Positions 44,505 to 58,514 of a stretch of 64,000 nt of DNA are shown here, one piece after another; positions within the stretch are counted from its first letter, which is position 1, and every line of letters starts with the position of its first letter. The stretch is from Corynespora cassiicola. Lineage: Eukaryota; Ascomycota; Dothideomycetes; Pleosporales; Corynesporascaceae. Location of the stretch: NCBI GenBank assembly GCA_022059125.1, contig JAEUWY010000005.1:3286001-3350000 (forward strand), given 5' to 3'. Below the pieces are notes generated by a model. The model was not told the DNA's origin and did not search any database. It saw only the letters and a list, made by a program, of their open reading frames with translations. Made by a program: the position numbers and the translations under genes.

Positions 44505-46544
44505 ATCGCTTGCATTTTCCTTTGTCCTTTACTCGCACCATGATAGAGGAGACTGATGACTCTCCTTTTGGCTATTTTACGAAGACATAGTCGGGATATG
44601 ATTGAAGTGGTGCCTACTGGATGGGGACCTATTCAGCATTTGTTGAAGATTTTGGCATCACCAGCATATTTGCATAGCATTGCGTCGGCGCTAGGGGGTT
44701 ACATTGCAGCATTTTTTTTTTCTTCCTTCTATTTTCACGGGATCATGGCCGGCGCGCCCTTGATATCCATACACTCGATAGCATATCTCCTGGCATGGGA
44801 GAAGTCATAATGAAGATGATCACAAATTCACAAGTCTTGTCCAGTGCGGTCCTGAAGCCCCCCTCTCAGTGCCTTGCAATCTCCGCCCAAGCTCGCAAGC
44901 GCGGTCCCTCTCCGTCGCTTGATGCATGCCTTGACACGCCCAGGACGCCAGGGGTTGCTTACCTGTGTGCTTGCGCGCATCAAGGAGAAGATGGTGCAGT
45001 CGCACGAAGGCCGCACAAAAGGGAAGAAAACGCCCGCGGCCGATCCGACCGATGTTTGCAGCCTTTCCGCAGTACAGCACACCGGTTGTCAGCCCGCCCG
45101 TCGCGATACGACACGACACGACGCGACGCGACACGATGGACAGCAGCAGCATACAGTAGTCCACACCCCCGCCTCGAACCATTCACCGGCCCTCGTTCCG
45201 CCTCGCACGACAGCGCGACCGGCCACAGTGCACAGCCACACGGCACGGGGTAGGGGAGTGTTCAGGGCTGCCCATCTATCGTGACCGCAGTGGCTCAGCC
45301 TCGGCGCGGGCAGTGTGACCGGTGAGGAGAAACACGGGCACGGCGAAATCCATTCATTCCATGGTGCCGTGGTGGGTGTTGGACATTAACGATGCTCGCG
45401 TGCAGCCTGTCACTTGGCTACGTGGTGGAGATCAAACGTCTACTCCCATGATGGTGTTTCAGCTTCACGTCGAGCGTGTTGGTTGGCTGCCATGCGGACG
45501 TGTGATGCCTGTTTTGGGAGGCCTCCGTGTGGCGTCTGTGCGTACAACTCATCTCATCTCCAGCCAGCAGACACCACCACCGCCAACTGCGTGCGTGTGC
45601 CCTGCTGCATGCCCTTTTGATGCGCGAGCGTGCAATCTCCCGCCCCCCGTCCACTCCATCTTGGATACGGTTACAGCGCAACCGAGTGCAGTGCAGTGCG
45701 TGCATGCATGTATGCATGCATCGACTGGGTAGCGCGAAGACTTTTTTTTTTTCCCTCTCTCTACACGTCACATATCCTACACCGGCAATTCGACACCGAG
45801 CATCTGGTCGAGAACCATGGCCTCCGCGGTGAGCTGGCTGCTATCCCGACTACCCGACCCTCAGGCCTATCAGGCCGCGGCCCTATGCACCCTGAAGCGA
45901 AAGGAGCCGGGTTCCATGGGAGCGAGTATACCACACCTTGCTATCGCCCCTTTATCCCGCAGTATCGCTCAACCCCCCCAATCGAGAACCTACTGCAAGA
46001 TTCGATTTGGAGTCGTCGCAGGAGCCTCCCATTCAACCTGCAGGTAGGGTACGCTACTTTTAGTTGGTGTGGTAAACGGTAGGACGGTTGAACACAACTA
46101 CACATGCGGGTAATATGCGCCACGGGGGCCACAGCCGGACGTGAGGCGCATGCATGAACCACCACCTCAACGTCCGTATGCGCACAAGCGCCCATCCCGC
46201 ATATAGCACGGTAGGCCTCTGTTCCGAATGCATTCCCATTCCATTACTGGCCCTCAAAAATCCTACCCCAGCCCGTTTTTATCGCTGCGGTCGATTTCTA
46301 TTCATGGTCTGCTTTGTTTGTCTTTTGAACTTTCAATGCTCTTACTTGTGTATGCATGCTCGTCGTCCGTTGTACTGCATATAGACCCCTCCACTTTTCA
46401 TCGTCTATTTTTCAGCAACCGGGTTCTGGCCCCCAGGTACACCACCGAGGCGCCATCATTCGTATCGGACACGTCCGATTCCCGAACGTGGCGTGCAGTT
46501 GCCAAGGCGCGGCGTGCGGTCTGTAGATGGCTCGACAATCAACG

Positions 46545-46569
46545 CTCTCTCTCTCTCTCTCTCTCTCTC
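46545..46569. repeat. (CT)n microsatellite
   Basis: Twelve to thirteen CT dinucleotides in tandem. Confidence 0.95.
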
Positions 46570-46642
46570 GCTGCTGGTCGGCGGGGAGCGAAAAAGGGAA
46601 CCGAGGGACCAGGGAATATAGTTACTGGATCAGATGAAACGC

Positions 46643-46667
46643 TTTTTTTTTTTTTTTTTTTTTTTTT
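46643..46667. repeat. Poly-T tract, 25 bases
   Basis: Uninterrupted run of about 25 T, ending 11 bases before the TA-element-like terminus at 46679. The length may be uncertain for assembly reasons. Confidence 0.9.
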
Positions 46668-46678
46668 GGAAAGTGGTC

Positions 46679-46710
46679 CAGTCCTCTCCCCAGCTCAGAT
46701 GCCTGGCATG
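46679..46710. mobile_element. One-ended remnant of the CAGTCC element family
   Basis: CAGTCCTCTCCCCAGCTCA followed by GATGCCTGGCATG matches the left terminus of the 135-bp element (28720) at about 27 of 32 positions. No inverted partner was found within 300 bp downstream, and the flank is TC rather than TA. It is probably a truncated or rearranged copy next to the poly-T. Confidence 0.5.
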
Positions 46711-47979
46711 TTTTTATAACAGCTGCTTGATGCTCTATCGGCTCCATAACCACCTTTCCCGATTCGAAACTGTCATCCAGTCTGAAACTGATATAATTCA
46801 TTCCAACTTTGAAGGTTGACATACGGAGTAGGCGGTCATGGCGGTAAAGCTATGCTTGCCATTTGTGTCTCCTAGCTAGCAAGCGCTACCTATCCTGGCT
46901 CCACACCTCTGTAGGCTCTTCCTTTATACCCTTCTCTATTACAGCCTGACAAGCCTGCACTTGCCGGTGTTAGCAATGGCCCATCCTCAGCATCACAGCC
47001 TACCGGACGAGGCCTGCGCTGACATAGTACAATTACACTCTCTTACCTCTCAAGCCTCGCCATCCATGAATCGTGCTCGCGGACTTGCTGCAGACCCGCG
47101 GCTGGGGCCGTGCTTGGCCGCTTCATCTACCTTGATCTGCCGGATCGGATCGGCGGGGGCGGCTCGCACGGTGGTGTGCAGATTACGGATGCGGCTGATG
47201 GGCGGCTGAGATGGCGTGGGGCGAAGAAGAAAGGAGAACGGCAAGAGGCGAGTTCAGAGATGTGATTTTTCGCTGTGTAATTGTGGCCGAGGGACTGGCT
47301 GGTTCGATGGCGGTGAAATTAGAGGGGAATGAGTATGGAATTGCGGCGCTTGGGTTTGTGCAAGAGGGATATAATGATAATGCAGCGGAATAGATGGAGG
47401 CACAAGGCGACAGATGTGGAGGAGGGGCCAGAGGTCGTAAGTCTTTTCGACCTTATAAATCACTAGCAGGGTGTACTGTATACGAAATATAAGGGTATCA
47501 CGAAACAAAAGCTCATAGGCCACTACCCGACTTGAAAACACGATATACGAATGTCGAGCTGATCACCCGACGGGTGCCAGAGGCGAGTGGTGACGCTGGC
47601 GAGAAGTCGTAAGTGGAAATATCTGGATTTCACGGGGTAGATTACAAGGTGAGACGTCGTAGAACACGTTCAACAAGTCTTAACGTTCACTCACGTGGTT
47701 TGATCAACTCTGAACTCATTATAAAATGTTCATTATGATGCTCATTGCTCTTGTTGTAAAAGATCGCCGCACGCCCAGGTGTTCATGCACATTACCTCTA
47801 GGTAAAACGTTCCACCAAACACAAAAAACAAGTGCAAAGAAGCAAAGACAGATGGGCGCTTTCGCTAAGAAAAGTCCTGAATTTCACATACTTTGAAAAG
47901 AGAGAAGAAGAAAGTAGTCGGTCTCAGCCGCACTGCGCCCACCTCAGTCATACCCCAAGCCCTTCATCTCGATGCTGCA

Positions 47980-50900
47980 TCAGCCCTTCGCGTTCCACCG
48001 ATCGTTAAACGCATTGACCGCAACCGCGACTTGCCTATAAAACCAATTCCTACTTCCTTCATCGGCAACAGGAATGAATGGGCCGTTCGTGCCACCCTTG
48101 AGTGTGATGCTCATGCCGGTGCGCTCCTTGCTAATTGTCTGAATGTCCTTGAGAGGCACATCCCACTCCGTCTGCAATCGTTTGGTACGCACAAGCATAA
48201 TGCTATTGTACGTGAGCATAACAAGCATGTCCTTGCCCTGCAATTCGAGGTGCGCAATGTAATCTTCATTGAAGTACTTCCCATTGTCGAGCGTCTTGAG
48301 CCAGAACTGGCCGAGAGCTTCGCGTTGCGAGTAGGGTCGTACTACGCCATCCTGCCCGATGAAACGGGACAGGCGAACGCGGTCAAGGCCTTCTTGATCG
48401 AAAACCGTAGTCGTGTTGCGCACTCCTTCGGCCATATTGCTAGCAAGATCAAAAGCGCCGATTGCAGCTTTGGTCGGCACTCCTAGTAGACCTTTTCCGA
48501 CACCCTTGACGAAGCCCAAAGCACCTTCCTTTTCGGCCCCTTGTATGGGGTGCCGAGCGAGACCGCCCAGACCACTTGCAAGACTGCTGGCGAAAGCGTT
48601 GCCACCAGCCGTGATGCCGTAAAGTGCGTGCTTGGGCCTGTTTCGTGAACGGGACATGCGCCGCTGGTCTTGAAATTCCTTGTCGAGAGTGGCAGCCGAG
48701 AGACCCTTTGACATACTGCCCGTGAACTTGGCCATGCTGTCAGAGAAGCCAAAGACTGATTTCTTGACGAAACTGGATGCACCTTTGGCAATACCGATAC
48801 CAAGCTCTTCTGGACGGTCAGACTTGACAAGACCTTGGTATGGCTCATAGAAGATATCTGCCACGCCGGAGCTAACGTTTGTGAACAGGCCAACGGGGTT
48901 TCCAAGGAAGTCTGCAGATCCGATAACGACGTGCACTTGTCGGAGAGATTCCTGAACGTAATGGTTCTTGATGTTGTTTATCAACGCGTCGGTCGATACC
49001 CTGGCATTCTCCAGCATCAAAGCATTGTAACGAACCGGCGCATCGTTGACATTGCCAATAGACATGGTGAGCACGTTCACGGCGAACATGAGCGGGTTCG
49101 ATGATGTGGCGGTGTCTTCAGCATTGATACGCTCGGTGCGGACAAAGGACAGATCGATCTGCATTGGCTGTAGGTGAAGGAGCTCAAAGTAGACGTCCTG
49201 GCCGGACTGTTCTTGTTTGGGCTCCGGCATGTCAAGCGATTCGTCCCAGAGTTTGCCCTCCTTCTCTTCAGACCAGGATGCACCTGGAATCTTGGCAAAG
49301 TCTAGCATGGCGAAAATGAAGTCTTCATCAATCTCAAGAGTCATTTGTTGAAGCAAAATGGTAAAGTACTTGATGTAGAGGACACCATACGAGTCGTCCT
49401 TGACACGCGTAATGCTTGTTTGGAAGATAGGATGAGCCTCCATCTCCTTGCCTGTCTTCGGAACGACACTGGGATAGAAGATGATGGGGAAGATGCCGCC
49501 GTATAGTTGGTTGTCGATCTGAATCCATTTGACCGTCAAATTGACCATTTGGTACAATGCTGAGTCGGAGTACTTGAGTTCAATATCCCGCAGCGTGACA
49601 TAAACCAATTCGCGCAGCTGGCGATTGACAAGCGATATTCCGATGCCTGCCAGGCGCAGTTGAGCCTTGAAGGTGACATCCGTGTCCATGTCTTTGACTT
49701 CGAAGCCACCCATGGTAGAAGAAGACGCAGTACCTGAACGCTGTTTGTACATGCTCTTGGAAGGCTTGTAATTTGACAGCTCTAGGGTCTGTGTAGGGCC
49801 TTTAGCCACAACATTCAGATCGATAATCTTCTGCCGACTCTGTCCCTGTCCAGGCAACTTCATCGGAATCAAGTTGCCAATCTCTGCAAGTTTGACATGG
49901 CGTTCTCGACCATTCGCACTTAGAATGATCTCTTTGTTCTTTGCAGCAGGGAAGTCCCAGGCATATGGCATGATGCTTCTTGGGGGCAATCGGTAGCGGA
50001 TCGGTCGGAATCCTGTGCCGCGATCATCTTCGTCTTCGTCAAGGTTGGGATTGGCCTGCCAGTAGAGGAACTCTTGGTCGCTCATGTTCTTGAAAGAGAA
50101 CGGCCAGTGCTTCGTCTCCACACTGACATGGATGAAGATGGTAGCTTGCTCCATGAGGATATCGACACGGATGAGCTTTTGGCGTTGTCCAGCCTTGGAC
50201 AGCTTGACATGCACGTTTCCGACATTGGAGATATTGAAGGGCGACGACCATTGGTTGCTGACACCCGGGTAGCAAAGAGAAAGCTGCGGGTTACCACCTT
50301 GACGCAACCAACGCAACGGGAGTAGCTCGCCATCCTTGAGTGGCATCCAATCGGAAGAGCCAGGTTCGCGAATGTTCAGCTCCTCTTTGACCTTGTTCTT
50401 GATGATGAACCGTGGAGCGACAGTAACTACCTTGCTAAGGTTGTACTTGCCTTCGCCCTCAGCTACAGTTATACCGATGTGCATGTCTGAGCGAGCTGTT
50501 GTCGAAGGTAAAGTGACAGCGTAGTTGCTTCCGATGGCATCGAAACTCTGGGGCTTGCTCCAGTTGGAATCACCGACCTTGATGAGTGCTCGATTCTTCT
50601 TGTCTTCGGTGGGGAATGAAAACATAAAGGGCATCGGCTTGCGAGAATCACTATTGCCGTCGGCGAAAATACCTTGTCCTGCTGCACCTCTCGTTCCTCC
50701 CATGAATTGCTTGGCACGGACATCGAGTTCAAGACCGGTACGGTTCAGGATGACATAGGGACTATAGATGGTGACCTTGAATGATCCACCCCCGTCAGGG
50801 TAGTTACTACGAACATTAGATCGTGGTTTGGGTGATTTAGTGATCATCTAGACTTACTAGAAGTGCATGTTGAGGTGCAACATCAGGTCGTTGTTGTCCT

Positions 50901-53900
50901 TAACCTCCAGTGTCTTCTCCCTCCTGAAGCTCTCCCGATCAGTCGAGTTGATAATGCCGAATTTACTTGGCTTAAACGGCGTATCTTGCATGTCGACACT
51001 GATGAGCAGAAGATGTGAAAGCTCCACAACATGAACCGGACTCACACCTCCCTTCCGCAGGAAGTTTGTCCAGTCTTTTTTGGTGTTGCTGTCATAGATG
51101 CGGTACTTGAAGTCGAAGGGAAGCAAGTTCTGCACTTCGACCGGGGCTCCCAGGCGAAGACGCATATATGGATATACGCCGGTCAAAGGGTCCTTTTTGT
51201 CATATGCCGCATGCAGTTGGAAGTAGAATGGTGGCGATTGGTCATCCTGTTCACCGCGGCAGGTGATAGTTCTCGTGGGCCGTTTTACTAGATCTGTCCA
51301 GTGCAGTCGTTCATTCGACCAGGCGTAACCAAAGCCCTGGTCTGGGCGGATCACAAGTGAATGCATGAATGCAGCACCAACTGGGGCTGGCCTAGCGTCG
51401 CCTGGTGCGATCTTCTCAATCTTGAGGAGATGACCTTCTTCAGGGCTGTAAATACCCATCTCAATCGGTATCTGAGTGTTGTTCTCTAGAAGAAGCGGTG
51501 ACCTGAAAGTGATGTACTTGACATTATCGGGACCAAGCTTAATTTCAACGAGAATGCGGTGCTGCACACGATCTTGCTTCGGTTTGAGGTTGTACAAGAA
51601 TTCTCCTTCTCGGTGAACAGGAATACGTGGAATAGTGTCGAATCCACTTCCTTCGAGCCTTATGCCGAGTACGCCGGTTGCACCTTCGGTGGATAATGAC
51701 TCTCGGGTAGTGGATGCATCTTCAAATCGCCACGGCTGCTCATCACCGTCTTCTAGTTTAGCGGCGTACCCGTCTTGGAGGTCTTTCCCTTCAGCCCAGA
51801 CGTCAAGATTGAACCCTGTGTAGTTGCGAATACGATAAGGGGCATCAGTGCCTCGTGGCTTTGAAAGAATGTCTTCATCAGTTGTGAGGAAGTCGAACGA
51901 CTTTGAGGCCAATGCAATGGTGGCGGCAGTGACTGTGAGTTCCATGGACTTGCGTGAATACAAATCCACAGAAAGCTTGTCAGGATCCTGGTCTTTCGAC
52001 ATGTGGAAGCCCAGTTGCCAAGGTTCTATAAGAGGCTCCCAAGCAGATTTGGAGAAGTTGTAAACGTTGATAAGGGTGTCAATGGATGTATCAGCAGTCA
52101 TAGCTCCGGACCAATCGCGTACGTCAATGTTGAACTTTTTGACGCGCCAGTCTAACATTGGCATTTCGTGAACATCGCCAATGAGAACAACGCGGATACC
52201 TTCCATATTGACGGTCATCTCTTCTCGCTTGATTACAGCGGAGCCTGGTCTAGGTGGCTGAGCAGGTGCGCCCTGTTGGCTTGTTCGCTTGGTAGCAAGT
52301 GATTTTGTGCCTGGTTTAGAGGACGCGGCTCTTCCTGTGGATTTGGGCTTCTTTGACGGTGTACCCTGTTTGATCTTCTGGGGCTCTTCACCAGCAATCT
52401 TGGAGTTGTCGTTCGCGGACATGGCAGACGCGCGGTTTACAATCTGCATTGCTAGCAAGATGTCGCGCAGCGAAAGGCGAAGCACGAGCGGCTCGATATC
52501 CACGTTAATGCTAGTCAGGGAGGATTTTGCACCGTGATTCCGGATATCCAGTGCAGTCTGGATACTGAAGTCGTCAAGAATACGCAGTCGACTGGAGTCG
52601 AAGCGATCCATGCGGCATAGGAACATTCCAACCTTGTCGACCTGCAACGTCATGGCTTGCTGCTTTGATACAAGGACTTGTTTGGTGCCTAGAACAATAG
52701 CTTCTGAGGTTGAAATAGCAGGGTTGGCAATGAGAACGACTTGGGCGTCTACCAAGTTGACTCGGAAAGAGATGTTCATGCCGTTCTCAACTGGCGCTGG
52801 TTCCTCTGGTAGTTTCTCGGGGGACCGGGTCCCATCAGGAGACATCAAGTCCGTGTCGCTATCAGCATCATCATCTTCTGTTTCGTCATCGATTGTCAAA
52901 GGTTCATCTGTTGCCAGCCCAGCATTGAGGAAAGCCTGTAGGGCGAAAAGGTAATCCAGAGCCAGAATGATCCTGGGGCTATCGATTGTAAGCAGCGCAA
53001 TGAGATGCCTATCCTCCCCACCGGATATTGAAACGCTGGCCATGAATTGCTGTTTGACGTCGTTGTTGATCAGAGACATGATCTTGCGGAATTTGTTCGT
53101 TTCCTGTGTCCGACTATCCCTAATAGTAAAGGACTGAATGACAAGTTCGGCCTCTAGTGCTCCATCGCTAATCATCCGCAGCTTGATGTTGGTGTCGTTG
53201 AGGGAGAATTTGGACAGACTGGCCACTTCAATGTCGCCGACAGGCTCGCCATCTTTGGACTGAACAAGCTCCAATCCGATGGTACCAATCTTGAATACCA
53301 GGTCAAGCTTTGTCCATTTTTCGTCATTTGTTTGAAGTTCTGGTCCTTGACTTGACACTAGATCTCGACGCTGCTCCTGTGGAGAGGGTTCTTTGTCAGT
53401 CAGACGCCTTGCGGGCTCGGTCGTGGCGTCTGGTAACTCTTGCTGTACGTCGTTATCCAAAGTCTCATCCGACTCCATGGCAAATGCAGCAGGGATCGAT
53501 CGCGACAACTCCAATGCAAACTTCATTTGCTCTGGAGTGAGCCTTAGGTTGATGTTTGACATTTCGCCATCGATCTCGAGGTCGGGGCGTTGCTGCCCAG
53601 GCTTGTGATCAAGCATGGTAATATTGAAATCTACGTCCACCTTGTCGATAAGTTGCAGCTCCTCTGATCGATCATCGCCGTAGTGCAGGTTCGAAGTCAA
53701 CTTGATGTTCCTGATACCAGCGGATATCTTGTTTGCGACATCTGATCCCTCCGAGTCGTCCAAAGGAACAAATTTGTTCTTAGCGTAAATTTCTCCAAGG
53801 TTGGCCGTCAGTGTATCCCTGTCAGGTTTATCAGAGATGACCATTCTGGGAAACACGACTATAGGAGTGCTGATGACAATGTCGTAATGCATCTTTGTCG

Positions 53901-56900
53901 CCCTCTGCTGGATCTGATTCGCTTGGTTCGCGGCAGCTTGACGTGCAGCGTTGAAGATGGCTTGCATTTTCCCGAACTTGACGGCAAACTCCATGATCTT
54001 ACGGAAAGGCTCTGTAAGAAAGTTGATCTTGATAGAGCCAGTCTTGAGAACAATCGATGTATCATATCCAGGGTACGCCTCGGACTCGCTGTCAAATGTT
54101 TCGTAGCTGAAGTCTGCCAGGTTCTTGCCTTCGATGGTGACCAACTGTCGGAGGGGCGATTCTTCAGATACGCCTTGATTGACATCGTCAATGAGCGACA
54201 GGTTACCTAAACGACCACCAATGCGCATGGCTTTGCCATTCAAGAAAATGCCAACATTGCCAGAGTTCAAACTCAGAGTTGCGAGTCTAATTCCATCGTT
54301 GTTCAATACGACAGCAATGCGCTTGAGCTCGGCCCTTATACGAATCTTGCCCTGTTCAGCTTGCGGCTCGGCGATTTGTTGCTGATCCTCTGGTTTTGCA
54401 GAGATCTGGGCTTGTTGATCCTGTGGTGGGTCTGGATTCGTGAAGGTGATTAGGACGAAGTCCAACAGAGTCAAAAGTGTCTTCCGTGTCACTATCAGGT
54501 TGATGGTAGAGACCGCGACATCCAAGTTCATCGCGACACCCTCGTATTTGGTCATGAACTCAGGTGACTCTGGATTTACCTTGACAAACTTGAGTGTAAA
54601 CAGGTCCTTTTGCTCATCGGCAGAGACATCTTCGGACGAAATGATGTTGCGGAACTCTGGCTGGGGGTTCTCTTCGACATGGTCTTCGACAGCAAGCGAT
54701 CTCAGGCGGACTTCAGCACCCATTTCAAAAGGCTCTTGATAAAACTCAAGATCAAAGTGCTCAGCGACAAGCTCCACAAGCAACTCGTCGGCTTTTTTGC
54801 CTTCTGGATCGGACCTATACAACGAGCCTTGAAGCTTGTCTACCGTAAAATTGAACTCAAAGTTACGCTGATGTAGGTTGATATCACTCTTGGATTTGGC
54901 TTCGGGGGCTTCTTCGAACTTTTCGCTCCGTTCGCTGTCGCCTTCTTCCTCGACCACCAGCTCATGTTCTTGTGTAGCGAACTGGAAGGATTTGGACCTT
55001 GGCCGTCCAAGCGCATCCTCATTGGACTTTGAATCGCCAGCCGGCTTCAAGTTCGATGGTCCCTTGGAACCTTCGATGACTTGCTTATTTGGCTCGTCAC
55101 TATCGAACTTGGGGATTGCCACATCGATCAGTTTCATGAGATTTTTGTACTTGGCATCAGATATGGAAGCGTGAAGCACTGGGAGGTTGCCAGATATGCG
55201 GAATTTGGTGAGGTCCGATGCTTTGGGAATGATGCATATCTCGATCTTGAAGTCCATATTTATCCGATCAACAATGTGTAGGTCCTTGGAGGTTTTGCTC
55301 TCATCAAGCTGCGCACGAGTCTCTTCGATAGAGGGCCCGATGAGAACCTGGGTCGAATCAAGCTTCAGCAAGAACTTGTCGTACATCAGCCCCTCTAGTC
55401 TTCGAAAGTCTTCGTCAGTGTATTGTTGCTTCTGCTTGGATTGGATGTCCCGCAGAGTGTCCTTGTCGACAAGCTCACTGGTGACACTAGCATGACCGGC
55501 ATCCAGAATGAGACAGTTGCTTGACTTTTTGGTCACGGAGTCTGGAATGATGATGAGAGGAGCTTGCAGATCCAGCTGCGCGTTGATGGTTTTATGCTCC
55601 GAAAGCGCAAACTCTAGGCCTGCGCGTGTCTGCTGTCGAATTCCTTCAACAGTAGCTCCGGCCGTCTCCATCAAGGCGCCGATGGATTCCATGTGTCGCT
55701 CGGGGGGCTTGAAGAATTTGGCGACTTCCACAACAAACTTGGGGTTATAGACAAACTCCATTCCCTTCAACTTCATCGTGAGGGCAGTATCCGCACTGCC
55801 ATCGAGGGGGTTCTTCTCGAATGACAGCTGGAAGAAAGGGTCCTCCTTCTCTTCTTCCTCCCCATCATCACCATCGTCCTTGGAAGACTCATCATCGTTG
55901 AGTTCCTCAATACGCTTGTCATCGGGAACAGGAGGAGCATCCTTGATCGTGATAATTTGGGGAAATAGACTACCCTCGGTGGTACCATCATATAGACGCA
56001 TACCCTCAAGCGCAACCTTGACGAAAGTAGAGTCGGTCCGCTGGAGGAACGTCGTGCTGAATGAGTCGAACAACAAGCGTAAAATCTCGTTTCCTTTGCC
56101 GTGGGGATCGCGTTTCAATGTGAAACTTCCGGTCCGTAGGCTCATGTTGACTTCCATCTTGACGTACTCGCGAGGCATGTCAACCGACTCTGTGATGGCT
56201 TTCCTCTCGTCCCAGTCGATGGCATCGTATAATTCCTTGCGCTGCTGCTCAGTCATCTGGGTATTGTCGTCCTGATTCTCTTCCTGTTTGGAGCCCCATA
56301 TCCAGGAGCTCCATGTCTGCTTTGGTGGCGGCTTCTGCACCCCTACATTCTCTTTGCGCAATTGATTCCGTGCAAGAGATCGCCAAAAGCGTAGGTCCTC
56401 GTAGGAGAGTTTACGCTCAAGCTTATCAAGGTCCTCGGCTTCCGTAGAAGATAGCGTCTCTTCTCGCTTCTTCTTCTTGAAAAGCTCGATATAGCGAATA
56501 CGATCGTCTCTTCGCTCTTTGAAGTAACCCCAGCTCCAGCGCCGATTCCTCTCGTGGATTTTGTCAAGTACAGCTTTACCGGCAAAATAGAGCCAACCAG
56601 CAGGGTCTTCCTTGGGCGATGATTTTGGTTGGAACTTCTTGTATTCTTGGTGCCTAATGAAGTAATGGAAGAGGTCTACGAGCATGAGAGCATCGCGGTA
56701 CTGGTCCTCGTCGATAATGAAACCGAGTTCGTCAAACAGCAAGCGAGCCTTCATCTTGGGTCTATCTGCTTTGCCAGTCTTGTCCATCTCTAGGCCAGCG
56801 CGTCCGCTGATGGGTTTGAGTATGAATTGATGGTCGCCCAGTTCGGGGTTCTCGCCCCGTACGATCATCCCGCGTACTTTGTCGATGAAGTCGGCATGAT

Positions 56901-57612
56901 CAATGTGCTGTTCGTCCTTGCTCTGGCTGCCTTTTCCGGTGCCAATCAATGACGCATCTGTATCCCAGTACACGGCAAGAGAGCCCAGAGTGGCTAGCTT
57001 GTGTGTTGAGCTTGCGGTGCCCTGGATGAAGGTAGGTTTCCAGTTCTCGTCGGTGCTGATGGCGCTGAAGTCGGCGAGGGTGATTCCCAGCGCGAAAGGG
57101 TGGCCTGGATCTGATATCGAGTCCTCGTATCGGATGTGGATGTTCTTGACTGTGATCTGAACGTTGTCCACAATGGCCGTCACCAAGCTGGCCGTGAAAC
57201 TCTGGTTCTTCTGCTGCTCCTCGGGGCTCATTCCCTCCGTATTACGCTCTTTCAAAAGCTCTGCACTGTCCAACTTCTCCATCTTCACAGCGTGCGCCCT
57301 GCGCTCCTCTTCCTCGGCGTCGTATTCTGCATCTTCCTTTGGGGCGGCCAAAAGAAAGACGTCTTCGATGTTGACCTTGAGGGGCTTGCCTCTCAGATTC
57401 GACCATGGTATCGACAGTGTGAGCGACCCCAGGTGTCCTTCTACCACGTTCAACGGGAGGTGCAGCTGGTCGAGAGCTTCGCGGCGGAGCTCGAGATCGC
57501 GGAGTTTGACGTCGCCCGACCAGATGCCAACATTCAATTGCTTTGCATCGAAGTTCTGGACATACATGCCCAGAAATCGATTAAGCAAGTTGGCAACGAG
57601 TCCCTCAAGCAT
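47980..57612 (-). CDS. VPS13: Vps13 bridge-like lipid transfer protein
   Basis: Giant protein forming a hydrophobic channel that moves phospholipids at organelle contact sites. Exons (minus) are 57612-50858 and 50806-47980, with a 51-nt intron whose removal joins LHLNMHF to YNYPDGGGSFKV, giving 3193 residues. The N-terminal chorein motif is plain (MLEGLVANLLNRFLGMYVQNF ... LRREALDQLHLPL), followed by the VPS13 extended region (residues about 130-1900). A SHR-BD/VAB-type adaptor-binding region spans the intron (for example SPYVILNRTGLELDV). The VPS13 C-terminal region (DIELKYSDS, VIGSADFLGNPVGLF) and a final PH-like segment (MLVMLTYNSIMLVRTKRLQTEWDVPL) follow. Acidic low-complexity inserts lie near residues 590-610 and 1570-1600. 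The length agrees with yeast Vps13 (about 3140). Confidence 0.95.
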
Positions 57613-58514
57613 GGCGGCGGTGGAGTACCGTTGCCCAGGTCGGGTAAAATAGGAGGGCGGGGTTAAGGTAGGTGGATGGATGGCGGGGTTTGAGAAGGGG
57701 TGTCAGGTCGTGAGAATTCGTGAATTCATAGAGCGGATGGACGAGACAGGCCGGATCACGGGTATCGTTGAACTATTGAATGAACACAAGGCAGACGTAA
57801 TATTATCGGGGATGCAGGTCGGGTCCTGTGCCGTGGGCTGTGCGTCGAGTCAGGGCAAACGAACAGCGGGTGTGCGAAGAGGCCACGAAGTTAACCGTGG
57901 ACAAGGGGTATTACAAGAAAGTGGGAAGCCCGACAGTCGGCAGCAGCACAAGAAAGCAAGAGCAGAAGCGGAGAGCGGACGCGCAGAGCAGCCAGGCAGT
58001 AATGGCCGTGTAGGATGGATCGCCGCAAGGCAATGCAGGCCGATGCATGACGTAGGAACGATGGCGCATCACATGACAGGCCCCGTGGAGCTGGGAACCT
58101 TGGATGGCTTCTCCGATTCGCCGTCTGTTCCAAACTCGATGCTTTTTCCCTGAAGCGCATTGGGTTTATGCCTCGACTGGCCTAACGTATCATACGCATC
58201 CACGCCCACCCCCGCGACACGTTTCCTGCCGTCCCTAGAGTGGACGCGACGCCCTCGCGACAAGAAATTTTCGCATCGCCCAATACCCTTGATCGACACC
58301 ACACCCTACTTCTCCACGCCCAATCCCAACATCACATCCCTACCACCTTGCGCTGGCACCCGTCCTGATAGCGCTATCGTCTTCTGTCCTGCCCTGTCCG
58401 GTACTTGATTGATTGAGTGCTGCCGACGTTGTGCGCCGACGTTAGGGGCCATACCCATACCGATACATCCAACTCCGTCAAGCGCCGTACATATCGCCCG
58501 TATCCAACATCACA
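57613..58514. promoter_or_regulatory. Divergent promoter region, VPS13 and EMI1
   Basis: 902 bp between the two start codons. No protein-like frame was recognised; it should contain both promoters. Confidence 0.55.

Larger units (their letters stand above)
44505..47979. other. Gene-poor region, 3.5 kb
   Basis: No recognisable protein gene was found between the cyclin and VPS13. Visible simple sequences are an ACGACAC-type run at about 45105-45137, alternating GCATGC/ATGCAT words at about 45700-45720, a CT run and a poly-T (listed separately). One TA-element terminus is at 46679. A 76-codon frame at 45817 in a good start context was considered but not supported. Confidence 0.55.

Noticed and set aside
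45817..46047. Possible small gene of 76 codons with a good start context
   Set aside because: No recognisable family, no signal peptide or domain, and a potential donor follows the first four codons; evidence is insufficient.
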